Positions 13,701-25,800 of a DNA stretch of 64,000 nucleotides are shown piece by piece. The stretch is from Euryodendron excelsum (Eukaryota; Streptophyta; Magnoliopsida; Ericales; Pentaphylacaceae): contig CM065386.1 in the NCBI GenBank assembly GCA_033060915.1, positions 8,037,501 to 8,101,500 of the forward strand, read 5' to 3'. Made by a program: the position numbers and the translations under genes. Each line of letters opens with the position of its first letter. Position 1 is the stretch's first letter. Under the pieces are notes generated by a model. It was not told where the DNA came from. It searched no databases and worked only from the letters and a program-made list of their open reading frames with translations.

Positions 13701-14508
13701 ACCCTGACAAGATAATAGGCTTGTTTTCCAACACGATAGCATACTGCTTCGATATAATTTAAAATTCATAAAAAGTCTTTGCCCAACAGCTGGATTTAGT
13801 ATAAAATATATAAAAGACTGTGATGTCACGTAAATGCATGATGCAGTTGATGGATCAAGTAGTCAAGTGGGCCGACAGCAATTTAATGCATAAAAAACTT
13901 GGAAAAAGGCAGTCCCATCCTGTCATAAAAATCAATCGTACAACAACAAATAATTGAGACTTGAAAAACCGATAGAGTCTCGTTTGGATGCAGCTTATAG
14001 ACTTTTCAGATTTTAGCTTTTCGGTCGTACATATTTTAGATTCAAAACGTTAAAAACTTTTAAAAAAGAAAAAGTAACAAGTTAAAATCAAAAACCAAAA
14101 AAACAAGAACACAAAAAAAATTGGATCCAAACGATTGAATCACAATCATAACAGAAATGGACTAAACAACGAGTACCACAACTAAAACACAGAACAAATA
14201 ATAAACAATAGCTTTGATCAAACTGATTCAAACAGAAAACAAAAAAAACAGGACTTTAAGAGATCGAAATATGAAATAGCGATCGCATTCGACAGTTATA
14301 TAAGTCTAAACCGACACAAAACAGAGTGAGAATCAGTGCGAATTGAATAATTTGAGAGAGTTTAGTCATTAAAATTGCTGTTACCTTCTTCTACGGGCAG
14401 AAGTTGAGCGTCGGATCGAAATTCAGTGAAGCGATTCAAAACCAGAGTCACAAAGAGAAGAAAAGAGAACATCTTGGATGTTGGTGGTGGCGTAGAAAGA
14501 GACTCCAT
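1454..14508 (-). CDS. RLK1: LRR-malectin receptor-like Ser/Thr kinase, 24 exons, about 1039 aa
   Basis: Exons, 5' to 3' on the minus strand: 14508-14385, 12625-12463, 10931-10860, 10237-10169, 10061-9990, 9911-9840, 9550-9479, 9406-9335, 9203-9132, 8989-8918, 8813-8739, 7838-7770, 7630-7565, 7419-7357, 7271-7233, 7134-7085, 6971-6610, 6429-6228, 6149-6015, 5338-5220, 5010-4800, 4687-4450, 2700-2550, 1933-1454. They total 3120 nt with phases closing throughout. Domains: signal peptide about 1-35; LRRs about 96-378 in exons of about 72 nt; malectin-like about 408-595; one membrane helix about 604-626; kinase from about 668. Kinase residues: GEGGFG 671-676, Lys692 in AVK, HRD 788-790, DFG 808-810, then GYMAPEYAM. 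It is therefore an RD, apparently active kinase of the LRR VIII-2 plan. The start at 14508 was preferred because the longer open frame upstream crosses the TATA box and a CT microsatellite. The exon 16 acceptor is the least certain. The C-terminal tail repeats PDLYDVN. Confidence 0.9.
2122..2277. repeat. Diverged tandem repeat in the last intron of RLK1
   Basis: Two units of about 54 bp sharing GGATGCTGAGTGAAGTACAT and a conserved ATAACCTCCTC end start at 2134 and 2222, each preceded by a T-rich run. The spacing is about 88 bp. They look like remnants of a duplicated dispersed repeat and have no coding content. Confidence 0.7.
4699..4730. repeat. (GA)n microsatellite in an RLK1 intron
   Basis: An uninterrupted GA run lies just 11 bp beyond the acceptor side of the exon 4450-4687. 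On the coding strand it is a CT-rich polypyrimidine run close to the 3' splice site, where it may serve as the pyrimidine tract. Confidence 0.9.
8113..8193. repeat. Small foldback (hairpin) in RLK1 intron 11
   Basis: Arms of 16 bp (AGGCATTTAGTAATCA and its near-exact reverse complement, one mismatch) surround a 6-base loop at about 8134-8171. Weaker outer pairing involves TTTACTTAAA-like sequence. It could be a mini foldback insertion or a structured intron RNA. Confidence 0.6.
12845..12867. repeat. Homopolymer G run in RLK1 intron 1
   Basis: Seventeen consecutive G residues at 12845-12861 are followed by A and five more G. On the transcribed-sense strand this is poly-C. It could form quadruplex or i-motif structures and is prone to assembly length error. 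Confidence 0.9.
13168..13302. mobile_element. Possible MITE relic in RLK1 intron 1
   Basis: The stretch runs from TGCTGTTTGGC to GTGTAAACACATCTT, with AACTTATAAC motifs inside. This resembles the end and interior style of Tourist/hAT-type MITEs and the better-defined element at 40052-40254. The terminal repeats are poor and no target duplication was found. Confidence 0.35.
13871..14145. repeat. RLK1 intron-1 segment duplicated at 33892-34200 (copy 1)
   Basis: The segment from GCCGACAGCAATTTAATGC to ATTGAATCACAA lies inside RLK1 intron 1. It recurs in the same orientation at 33892-34200 with high identity, including the unusual GAGTCTCGTTTGGATGCAGC stretch. It is the only RLK1-derived part retained in the second copy of the duplication. 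Confidence 0.85.
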
Positions 14509-14605
14509 CGACTTTGGAACTCTTTCGGTTCGATTCGGCAAACCAGTTGTGTTGTTTAGCAACGTCAGTGGGCGGAGCGGCGTTATACACTCACCACGGC
14601 CTATA

Positions 14606-14612
14606 TTATATA
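14606..14612 (-). promoter_or_regulatory. Candidate TATA box of RLK1
   Basis: The minus strand reads TATATAA about 100 bp upstream of the chosen ATG, a normal plant spacing. A CT microsatellite (14624-14653 on the plus strand as GA) lies immediately upstream, resembling the pyrimidine patches of plant core promoters. Confidence 0.55.
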
Positions 14613-14621
14613 TGTATATGC

Positions 14622-14623
<2 letters not shown>

Positions 14624-14653
<30 letters not shown>
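14624..14653. repeat. (GA)n microsatellite in the RLK1 promoter
   Basis: An uninterrupted GA run sits directly upstream of the RLK1 TATA-like sequence. It reads as CT on the sense strand and creates an artificial Ser-Leu repeat in the longer open frame. Confidence 0.9.
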
Positions 14654-14656
<3 letters not shown>

Positions 14657-14759
14657 ATTGGCTGGTGGTTAGAATGGGTTAGGCGGGAAAGAACTGGTAA
14701 TCGGTAAATAAAGAAAGTGGATTTAAGGCGATCAGAAAACTGCCCCTCCTGTTTGGAAA

Positions 14760-16959
14760 ACAATGGTCAGGACTCTGTCCTCTGCGTGATTATTCTTTCA
14801 TTCATGCTATATTTAAATCTTTGATTTGTTAAAATAACAGCCAAATGAGAGAGGAATGAAATTATTTTTATATTATTCATCTTTTATGAATAGTCAAACA
14901 AAAAAATGATTTATTTTAATAAATATTTTTTTTACTTTTTTAACTATACAAAATAAATTTACCTTTTCTTTTTCTTTTTTTTCCTTTTGTAATTTACTTT
15001 CCCTCCACCAAAACTTTTGTTTAGTGGGAGCAAAATTTATACAAAATTCCTTATACATGAAATTATTTCCTATTTAATAATTTTTTGATAAATAAAAAAA
15101 TAGTTATATTAAATACGTCGAAAAAGAGGCACAGCTTCTGTGCAAAAGTTATATATAAAAAATTATGCAGTTATGAAAAGCCTTAATCCACTTTTGGGTG
15201 GCTAAGTTCCAAAATTTTGAGCAGGTATTTTGAGATTTGTTTAACCAAGTGTCTAGAGAAATAATTAAAAAAAATAGATACAAAAAGTTTTAGGATTTGG
15301 GACCTTTTTTTTTTAACTTTTAAAATAGTAGTTGATAGTAGTTCGATAAATGAAATATTAAATAGATAAAAACATTTTAATTTAATATTAGAATAGAAAG
15401 TTAGAAATATAGATTGTGTTGTTATTTAGCTAAATAATAAAGAATTAATGATATATATATATATTGCTATAAGTTTAGTGATATTCAGGGCAAATGAAAG
15501 TATTACTAAATTTAAAGAGGAGCAAATGTAGATTTAGTAAATTCAGTAAAAGCAAAATATATATTTGCAACCTACGATCAAATAAAAACATATAAAAAAA
15601 CTTTAAAAAAAATAGTAAAAGTTGTCAAGCCAGTGAGGGGCAGTTACTCCTACTGAACCCTTGCTGCATCTGTCCCTGGGTTCATAGTACTGAAGTGAAT
15701 ACAAATAAATAGAAAAAAGAATAACACTTATGAATTAGATCGCAAGTATCAATCAAATGTTGATAATAGAAGCAAGAATGTTTGATCTTGATTAATGTGT
15801 GTCATATGATTTATAAATTTTGATGTCAAAATTGCGACTATCATATATATATATATATATATATTATTATAAAGCAAACTCATTTGGTGAAGTTGGTGAA
15901 GCTCGAAATTTAAAAAATGTCACTTTTAGGTACAGACCAAAAAATTTATAAAAAACACATAAATTACTAACATTATGAATATCTTTATTTAACTCAAAGA
16001 GTAAAAAAGTAAAATACTAATTTAGATTTTGTAACCACCCATTAATCATTTCTTATTTGTTCTCTTCCATTGCTCAAATTAATCACCCACGTAGTAGGGG
16101 CACCTATTCTAGTATATATATATATATGCATACATATTAAGTGTTATTATACAAATAAAATTTTTGAAGACAATTTTGATTTAGAATGACGTGGTTGTTT
16201 ATGTCTTTTTAATTATTTCAAATCAATACTCTTTTCATTTTTCTTATAAATTCTATAATACTATTGTCACATTATTTTAGTAAATTTTTTTAAATAAAAA
16301 TTCTATAAAAGAATAATTTTCTACGCATAATTAGATATGGTCAAAGAATAGTGTTTGACCATAGATTAGAATGCGTTATTTGATTTGTCAAATTTATTGC
16401 CACAATGAAACTAGTACGGATACCTAATCTGATGATGATAGGAAACGTGTTTCGTTTTGCTTGCACGCATGGTTGCATCTACAAATAAAAGGGTTCGTCT
16501 AACATCAAAATTTTCATAGCCGTCGCAGAGAAAAGGTGTGCAATTAGGCAATTCAATCCAAAATCACATAAAGTGTTTGGATATAAAAGTATCCTTGTCG
16601 GTAGAACATGCATTTTCCAAGAATAGTCGCTGATTTTATGGAAATGCCCTACCCAAAAAAAAAAAAAAAAAATTCATCTCAACGTACGGTACCAAACTTG
16701 AAGAATAGTTATCGCTTCGACTAATCAGAATTACTATTTAATGTAATAATAGTTCCTACAAATACGGTCGCATTATAATAATTATATATACATTTGTAGT
16801 AATTACTAATTACAGTTACATTTATAGTAACTATTTTTTCACCAAAACATCTTGATATATATTTTTTTCATCCAATGACCAACTCTTAAAGTTGTTCAAT
16901 TCAATAGTCATATTTTCTTTAAAATACCATGTCAAAGTAAAAAAAAAAAAATGACGCAT
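14760..16959. other. AT-rich intergenic sequence upstream of RLK1
   Basis: The stretch is very AT-rich, with an (AT)n run at about 15843-15863 and many A or T homopolymers. No open frame with domain character, no terminal repeats and no RNA gene was recognised. This part is absent from the second copy of the duplication. Confidence 0.6.
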
Positions 16960-18177
16960 GAAAATGCCTTACGTTAATGTGACTTGTTTTCCAATATGAC
17001 GGCCAGCTCAGGGTTGAATACGAGGATTTTGGAACAATGATTTGGATATCAATGCATTGATCGGGTCTACGTAGATCAGACACCATTAATATTCCATGGA
17101 AAGATCTTATCTTACTTTCTCCGATGGTGACGTGTTAGGCCGGATTTGATTCTCCAGATTACTGGTAGCGCACCAAGGGATTTGAATGAAATAGAGCTAA
17201 AAGCCATGCTTAGGCTCGTTTAAGAAATTACTTGGAAGAAGATGAATGAAAAGGTGATTCACGTGGGCTCAACCACAAGATATAGGTATCTATATATATG
17301 TCCATAGCTTTTGGCATTGAAATTGAGAGTTAATTTGGTTCAATTTTTTCGCCTTAATTTCTTTTAAATTTATAAGTAAAAAAATTAAATTTTTTTGACT
17401 TTTTTATTTTTTTATATTTGTTTTTTTTACTTATGTTTAATTAAAATAAAGTAAAAAAAATAAAAAGGCTAAAAAAAATTAATTTTTTATTTATAAATTT
17501 AAAAAAATAGTAGCAAACGATATTGACTGGAAAAAATCTGGTCTAAGGGTTCAAGGAGACCCCTATGATATCGATGTGTGTTCCGAAGAAAAGACCTATC
17601 TATGATATATGTTACTACTTTTACTAGTGTCACAGTCATCTTTCTACCCTTCCACCTACTTAAAAGCAAAAAAATATTATCAACTTTAATTTGTTGGAGG
17701 CCATGATTATTCAAACCAATGGGAGTTCTGTAAGCAGCCGGTTTAAGCTTTAACAATATCTTTCGTCGCTATCCTATATTTTTATAATCCACTGGACGAT
17801 ATATACTTCTGAAAAGTATATATACAAATAATATATTTATCTAACTATATGTCTCAGTTGGCCATGGAGCAAAATGTTGAACTCTCACATCTTATCGTAT
17901 ATATAGAGCCGGCGAGAAAAGGGATAGTTGACTTAATTTTCATCTTTGTCCGTGCTTTTACGCCAAAAGCCATTCAAAAACAAAGAGAATCCCTGTTATT
18001 GGCACATTGTTTTAGGTATGTTTAATGGTAATGCCTCCAGAATCAGCCATGCATCTAATTCGAGTTTAAGACGAAGCTTCGTAAATGGAGGAAAAGAAAA
18101 TCAAAATCAGACTTTCATGCAAAATTAAGCACGTTATTTTCTTCTGCCGAGTTGTTGATTATGATTACCCTACACAC
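16960..18177. repeat. Ancient tandem duplicate, unit A
   Basis: The sequence from TTACGTTAATGTGACTTGTTT to TACACACCAA aligns, with substantial divergence, to 20220-21390. Shared landmarks in order are ATGACGGC-AGCT, GGTCTACGTA, ATGCTTAGGCT, GAAGAAGATGAATGAA, TCTAAGGGT-CAAG, TTTGTTGGAGG, TTTTTATAATCC and AGAGCCGGCGAG. Its last 200 bp are also preserved at about 39553-40020. No protein-coding potential was seen. Confidence 0.75.
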
Positions 18178-18576
18178 CAACCATTTGTTTCTTTTACTTA
18201 TTAAACTAGTTTCTTGTCATTAATTTGAAAATAAAAAATGCTATTTTCAGAAAAATTTGCTTAGAAAATCCACTAGAATGATAACACATTAGCATTATTG
18301 TAATTCGGAACAATTATGGTGGGTGTTTTATTTTAAAAAGATTGGCTCTTAGCTAACTACATCATTTTAGTGATAAATTCTATATGAATTTTTCTGTTTA
18401 TATAGCATGACTCTTATGCTTCATTTAAAACCTAGATTTTTATTGAAAAAAGCAAGGAAAAAGAAAATGTAAATGAAAAGTGAAAAATACTCTTTATTTT
18501 TGTTCACTTTTTTTTTACATTTTTATTTTTTTACCAAAAATTCGGATTCTAAGCAGTGCCTTAGAAAATTATGAAT

Positions 18577-18611
<35 letters not shown>

Positions 18612-20219
18612 GTAACTACCTATGTGTGTGGACATAAAAGAATGTATTTGTCCCGTTTGTTTGTCTTACATCTTTCAAACTCAATGTAATAATGGGATGG
18701 ATACGGTATGAGTTTAGCTAAATTCTATCCCGTTTCTAATAGAAAATTTTCATTCCACGTTTTGCGCATTTCAAATCTTTGACGGATTGAACATTTTTAC
18801 TCTCCTGACTCACTTAAATTAATCGGGATTCATGTTAAAATAGTTCAACTCATATAAAATTTTAAACAAAAATAAATCTCTAAAAAAAATAAAAATTAAT
18901 CAAAATATACTAACTCTAATACATTATTATATTGAGAAAAAAAAATAGTCTAAAATCTAAGATCAAACGTTAACATTAGAATCTTAACATTTACTATTAT
19001 TCTAAGGATATTTAGTAGAGTTAAGTGTAATATAATTATTAAGGTATTTCGGAATATAATCGGGGTGGGTTTGGAATGAGATAATCTAAACTCTATCCCA
19101 TCCCAAACCCGCATTGGATTTTTCTTTCTTCTCCATACCACACTTCTAACCCATTTATTATATCCCAAACCCTTCTTATTAAAGATAAGGTGAAGCTGGG
19201 TTTGATTTTTTGACTTCAATTGCCATCCCTAAATACAACCCCAAGAGTCTCTCTCCACATGTTCCTAGCATCACTATTATCATCTCCTCGGAATGCAATT
19301 ACTGCATAGTCAGGTAAATGAAGCTCGCTTTGATCAGCAGCAACACTCATGATTGTTCATCAGCAGATGATTGAATATTTTCGCAAGTCCACATATAAAA
19401 AAATCCTTGGCCTAAAATCCATGAGACTGATGATTGAACATTTTCGTTTGATAAGGACTAATTAATGTAATGTATTTTATACAAAATACAAATTATAAGA
19501 AAGACGTTTATTTAAGAGTTATAAATGATATAAAATATAACATAATGCAATTATTTTTCAATACAACTATCATATTGATGAAGAGATTGAAATTTAAACT
19601 CTTGTAATTTGTCTAAAGTATCCTTGAGACATCATTGATATTAATGAATAACATATTTTAAATTCAAAAAGCTTTGTATGATGACAAACTTAATAATAAA
19701 TTAACAGATTTGTATGTTTATGATACAACTATTTTAGGCTTTATCCTAAATATATATTTACACACCCATGTTTATATATATACATAATGCAAGTCTTTTA
19801 ATTTTTATATTTACCTAATTATTTTACTGTATCAATTTATGTTTTGTATTTTTTATTTCCCATGAAATTTTTAGAGATTTGAAGGGCAATTGTAATATGT
19901 AATAGTATTAAATTTAATTTAGTTATCTTAAATTTTATTTTATTAAATGATTTTAGATTATTCTTAATTAAAATAATTAGAAAGATATTAAACTTAATAA
20001 GAATAAATTTGGCATTTAATATGCAAAAGACAATATAAATGCTAAAATGATACCAACAACTTTATTAATTACATTCTTTAAAAGTTTATTAAAGCTAGAG
20101 AGTTAATAACTTGATACTTTAATTTTTAAGAAAAGATTAATGCATTAACTCTCTTCTTAACATCTGCCTTAGGTATATGTTATATCATTAGCTATTTTTA
20201 AAACATAACGTGCGAAAAT
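18178..20219. repeat. Duplicated intergenic block M (copy 1)
   Basis: The block aligns nearly end to end with 34199-36060 in the same orientation. Landmarks are TTATTAAACTAGTTTCTTGTCAT at the start, AGCAGCAACACT, and TTTGTATGATGAC. It contains the (TC)n microsatellite at 18579-18609, which is short in copy 2. It is AT-rich with no gene found. Confidence 0.85.
18579..18609. repeat. (TC)n microsatellite
   Basis: About 31 bases of uninterrupted TC. The paralogous sites differ in length: very short at about 34453 and about 41 bases at 40297-40337. Confidence 0.9.
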
Positions 20220-21390
20220 TCCTTACGTTAGTGTGGCTTGTTTTCCATTATGACGGCTAGCTGAAGGGGTGCCTGAATATCGATAGGAAAAATGCTACTC
20301 TTTGAGAAAAAATTATACAAAAATATTATTATAATTAAGAACCATCATAATAAGTATTTTGTTTTTAAGTGAATGATTTTTATTCAATCACACCATTTTA
20401 ATAAAAATTTTTGTATGAATTATTTTATTTGTATAACATTACTCATATTATAATTGGATTTTGAATTACCGTTGTTAATAGGAATGCATTGGGGTCTACG
20501 TAAAATCAGAACACCGTTAAATTTTCATGGAGAACTTTTCTTTTCCTTTGTCCAATGGTGATGGGTTAAGTGGGATTTGGATTCTTACTGCACCAAGAGA
20601 TTTCAATGAAGTAGAGGTAACAAGGCATGCTTAGGCTGGTTTAAGAAATCACTCGGAAGAAGATGAATGAAGGTGATTGCGTGGGCGGGCTGGCTCAACC
20701 AGGAGATATATATACCTATATATATATATATATAGGTATATATGTCCCTATTGGCCTCGAAGGCAAGGCTGTCAGGGCTAAAAATTCTGATCTAAGGGTC
20801 CAAGCAGACCTATGATATCTATTTACACCAATTTCTTAAGAAAAAAACCTAACTATCGTCTGCCTTTATCACTATCATCTATCTCCCCTTCCCCCTGCTT
20901 AGACAAATGTATTATAAACTTCAATTTGTTGGAGGGAGGACATGAATATTCAAACCAAAGGGAGTTCTATAAACAGCTAGTTTAAACTTTTATCTTCCAT
21001 CGCTTTCCTATATATTTTTATAATCCCCCTAGATGATATACTTCCGAAAGGAATACATGTTATACATATAATATAGGTATATATCAGTGTGTCATGACGC
21101 AAAAAGTAGAACTCTAGCTGACATATTGTTTTTCATAGAGAGCCGGCGAGCAAAGGCATAGTTGATTGTTGACTTGCTTCCGTCTTTAGCCATCGTTTTA
21201 CACCAACGGCATGTTTGGTTAGGGATAATTAATATTGTGAGATTAAAAAAGTAATAATAGGTGATAAGTAATACTTGATGTTGTAATAAAAAATTACTCA
21301 TACTACGTCTAGTTAGGATGAGATTATAATAGAAATAAGAAATATTATTTTATCAAAATATCACATTAAAAATAAAAAAACTAAACGCAT
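20220..21390. repeat. Ancient tandem duplicate, unit B (copy 1)
   Basis: The unit is homologous to A (16960-18177) and, much more closely, to B' (36060-39112 in pieces). It includes a palindromic AT run near 20705-20745. It ends in a truncated MITE at 21208-21385, after which sequence equivalent to 39553-40690 is missing. Confidence 0.8.
21208..21385. mobile_element. Truncated copy of the 39112 MITE
   Basis: The piece begins GGCATGTTTGGTTAGGGATAA, as at 39112, and follows that element for about 180 bp. It then stops at AAAACTAAACGC, which matches flanking sequence at 39724. The right half and right terminal repeat were deleted together with the adjoining sequence. Confidence 0.75.
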
Positions 21391-22048
21391 TATGTTAGTC
21401 CATGGTTCTTCAACAAAAACAATCAAGTCTTTGTCCTGTTTGTCTGTCTCACATCTTCAAAACTCAGTACAACTACAACCCCACTAGCCTCTCTCCACAT
21501 TCATAGCATCACAATGAATAATAATATTTTTTAAAAAATTTCAAAATCTGAAATTTTTTTTGTTATATGTTATACTCCGAAATAATCTTATCAACGTTCT
21601 GGTACGAATTACTGATGTTTGTTGGAATTTTCTTTTATATTTACAATTGTTTTTTCTTCTCTCTGCAAATTTTTTTTTTTTTTTTTACTACGCCGTATAA
21701 ATTATCAACCTACTAGTATTCATTCGTTGAACTCGTTTAGAACGACTATCTACACGAATCTTGAAAGCTTTATGCAATGTAAATTATGTAATGCATGAAT
21801 GATGAGTCATTCTCTGTACAATTATTCAACCTCGTAGTGCCCATGAATTAGAGGCACTGCTATATAAGTTAAATGGCTAACATTCGTCTCTCTTGCGTAG
21901 CCTTGTAGTAAATATGTATTCGGTTTAATTCCAAAAAAACTAAGCTCCAGCATCGTCAGTCGTTGTCAAGTTGTAATAAGTGGTCATGAAGTCTTGGTCA
22001 TCGCGGACACCATCGGGCCACCATGAGATAATATTGATATATATCAAC
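21391..22048. repeat. End of the large duplication (copy 1)
   Basis: The sequence matches 40690-41428, including TTGTTATATGTTATACTCCG, CCAGTCGTTGTCAAGTTGTAA and ATGAGATAATATTGAT, where homology stops. A piece of about 80 bp present near 40780-40880 is missing here. Confidence 0.8.
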
Positions 22049-22166
22049 GTATCTGGAGTACATCTTAATTTTCAGATTCTCTTGTTTTCATCTCTTCACT
22101 CTTTACTTATTTTAGCTTTATGCTTGTTAGATTTTTTACCGATTCGAAACTAGATAAACATCAACA
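22049..22166. repeat. First unit of a 132-bp tandem repeat split by the CACTA element
   Basis: The stretch from CTCTTCACTCTTTAC to ACTAGATAAACATCAAC recurs at about 28618-28687, beyond the CACTA element. Removing the element and one ACA target copy gives a repeat period of about 132 bp. Confidence 0.75.
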
Positions 22167-22194
22167 CACTACAACAAAATCAGGCTTTCGCTAT

Positions 22195-22850
22195 GAAATT
22201 TTTTGTCACAAAAAGTCAAAATTTCGTCACAAAAGGTTAATGGTGATGAAAAAATTTCGTCACAAGCTCATCAAAAGAAGCTCGTCATAACAAGTCTATT
22301 GTGACAAAAATAAAAACTCGTCACAATAATCATACAAATATAGTGACAAAAGTTTTTTGTCACAATGACAACACAAATAGTGACAAGATATTTCATCACA
22401 ATAAAGAAATTATTTTGTCCCCATTTGCCTATTTTTGTCACAAGAAGCACGTTCCATAGGAGGATATTATGACAAAAAAATTTCGTCACAATAGGTTTAA
22501 TTTTTTTGACAAAATCATTTTTGTCATAACATGAAAATTTGTGGTGACAAATGCTTTTGTTGCAATATGTATGTGTTAAGGTGGCAAACCCAGGTTGTCA
22601 CAATAAGTTAGGATTTTGCGACAAAATTGTTTTGTCACCAGAAGTATATTTATCGTGATAGATTAATTTGTCACAATAGACCTACTTATAATGACAAATT
22701 TATTTGTCAGAATATGCATGATGACAAAGCCTTTGTCACGATATATTCATTTTTGATTGCCATTTAAATATTTTGTGACTAAAAAATGTTCAAACGGCTA
22801 TGTGACAACTGTTTGTCACCAAAACCCTGTGCGTGGCACGCCTTTAGTGA
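22195..22850. repeat. Left subterminal repeat array of the CACTA element
   Basis: About twenty degenerate copies of a 10-bp motif with core TTGTGACAAA or its complement TTTTGTCACA occur in both orientations. Such arrays are the usual transposase-binding regions of CACTA elements. Confidence 0.85.
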
Positions 22851-25800
22851 TATATCCATTTTTTCAAAACAAGCCTGCAATTATTTTATTGGATTTGATG
22901 AATAAATTTATGGGATTGCTATTTCAATATGTTCACAAAAATAGCAATTTGATAAATTCATTCATCAAATTCAACCAATATTCTTAATATGAAAAAGTAC
23001 ACATCAAGTATAAACATGAGGATTAAAATAAGCATTCCAACGAATTACTTCAAATCTAATCAGAAATTAAAAAAATACATAGCTAGTTTGCATAAAATAG
23101 TCAAACACCCTAGTCATTCAAAGTATCTTACTTTGCTTGCTAAATTAATTAAAATGGTGCCAACATGAAGAGAGAAATCATGTAGATAGAAACATAATAA
23201 ATCAAAAATCTTTGATGAAAGGCTGGAAGGAAGATTTCCTTTCTTTTCAACTTCGTTATCAAATCAGAGGTCGCAACTACCTGCAAAAAAGATTAAATAA
23301 ACTCTAAAACATACAACTGTGAACCAATACATGATAATTGTTTCATAAAGAAGCTCTATCCTGTATAGCTTAGAAACATGATATGATATCAACACATTCT
23401 GTCTAACAACTTAGTGTCTTAACCATTACATAACATTCCAATAAAGAAGAAACATGTACTGCCTCTAACTCCTACAAATCAAAGATACAAAGCCAATTCT
23501 TAAATCTCAGAGTTGGACTACACAATGTAGCCAATTTATTTGAACAAGCCAAACCCTAAAATCTCCCCTTGATTGACAAATCAAACCTGAGAGACTGGGG
23601 ATACATGGCTGTTCTGGTTTCAGAACTCAAATGAGTTAGATTCATCTCTTGGGGTTGGTCAAGGAACATGTGATAACAATTCAATAAAACTACCATCAAG
23701 AAAACTGCAACAAAGGAGTATCTTTCCAACCAATAATAATTATCAAAATCAAACAAGCAAAAGATAGCTGGTAATGTAGCCAACTGTAGACAAAGTAAGA
23801 GAATATTAACTACAACGAGTGTTAAATCATTTGGAGAATATTAAATACATGGTGCATGTTGGTGAGAAACAAACTGTCATAATATGGTACAATATTTTAT
23901 AAGACTTCTAAGAAGAATTTTTTTTCAATTTACAGAAGTTTACACAAAACAAAAGAGAATAAGATTGTTGAAGAGAATAACATAGAAATCGAACCGGTTC
24001 AAAACATATTGCCCAAATCCCATAGACTAAACCAATGACCATACAAGCTAGTGGATAGTGACGTCATTGTTGTGTCACTCCCACTAGAGAAACAACCAAC
24101 ACTTAGGTAGCAAATTTCCAAATTGGATATAGAGTTAGCCTTTGTTTTACAGTGACAATGTTATTTACCGGTGGGTCAGAACTAACACATCTCAAATCAT
24201 CAAACTCAAACACCCACCAAGATCCCAGTCCACCTTAGCTCTAGAAATTACCATGAACACATTATTATCACCACATCTAGTACATTTTCAAATTGAAATA
24301 GCTATTTTATATATGCCGGCTTGCATAGGCAACAAAGCTGGGTAAATTAGCACCAAAAATCACAAGCCCAATTGAGTTCAAAGATCAAAAAACAGATAAG
24401 TAATATTCTCAAAAAGGATTATACAATGATTACTAGAAACTAAGCCAAATTCAAAAGAATCTAATATCAATACCTACCCAAACCATAATAAACACATTAG
24501 AGTAAAGATTTCCACGTTTCAATGACCAACTAACACAATAGGTCATTTCTGCAACCTTCAGGTAGATTGAACTCGTCTAATTCTCCAAACCTTGACTTGC
24601 AAGCCTGGCTATGGATTATAAAAACAGGGCACATCCAAGCCCAATTATCCCAAAACCTAACTCATTCCTTGAAAACATCAATAATGAACTTACTTGATGT
24701 CCAAAATTTTGGAAAAAAAAAAAAAAACTTCCAAATACAATTATCAATTCATCACAAAACCCCTAGTTCTTCAACTCACTTTTAATGTTTTTTCATGGGT
24801 TTAGTGGAGTGAACCCATGTGCAAAGCCATTCTAGCTTGGCTTTAAGTCAGTGAGAAATTTTTTATGAGGAGAAGAATTAGTAGTGAGAGAAGCTGAAGT
24901 TAGTTTACTGGCGACAACTTATACCTTGTCTTAATGCTTGAGCTATTCTCATGGTTGAGGATGGCCTATGTTACAGTGGTGGTTGAGTTAAAGGAACTGG
25001 CTAATTTTGATCTTGAGAGACTTGGAGGGAACAACAATGTCATTGGGCTCGGATGCGTAGGTGAATGGTGGCATAGGTGATGCAAAGATGGCAACAAGTG
25101 GTTTCGGCAATGAGCTGTACTGGAACCAATGTTGGGTTTAACAGAGAGAAAGGTTGGGGTTCATTTAGAAGTCATTTTCCCTTATTTTTTATGTACTAAT
25201 TGAAGTGAAATCAGTAAACAATATTGTACTCCTTGAGTATCAAGTATGCATATATGAATACACATACTACTGAGACTCAAATAATCCCTAATTTGCAACA
25301 CCCAATTAATAATCATGAATCTTTTCAGTACTAAATTTTCTATATAATTCTCCTTGCTTTGCATTTAACCTCCATCTTATCCACATCTTCCTTTCTTCAT
25401 TCTCATTGATCAGACACATCATACAATTCTTCTTTAAAAAGAAATTAGAACGAATGAATTGCTCAAAAAAACTACAGGTTAAGAGGACCACTGCATAATT
25501 TTGAAGTAATTTATGAGCTGATGTGCATCTAACTAATCTGAGTAATGCCAACCTTGTGCATCAACACCCCTTGGTTCCCTTCTATTTGTAGTTCTGTTTC
25601 TATTTTTATCGCCTCCAGAGGGGAAACAATAAGGATATCTATTCTAAGAAGAGAACAACTTTTTAGATTATACTGTCCAAACTAGATTCAAGAAAAAAAA
25701 ACAAAGAACACGAGCCTAATAAGTAAGAAACAGTGCTACCATGCCAAGAAGACCTTACAACTTCCACCTGTAACTACTGTAGTGTTCAGCATGAAATTGA

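Noticed and set aside
14362..14763. Longer RLK1 N-terminus starting at 14763 (minus strand)
   Set aside because: The extension runs across the TATA-like sequence and is partly a translated CT microsatellite (Ser-Leu run); the start at 14508 gives a normal signal peptide.
22271..22489. Open frame in the CACTA left end
   Set aside because: Translation of the subterminal repeat array.
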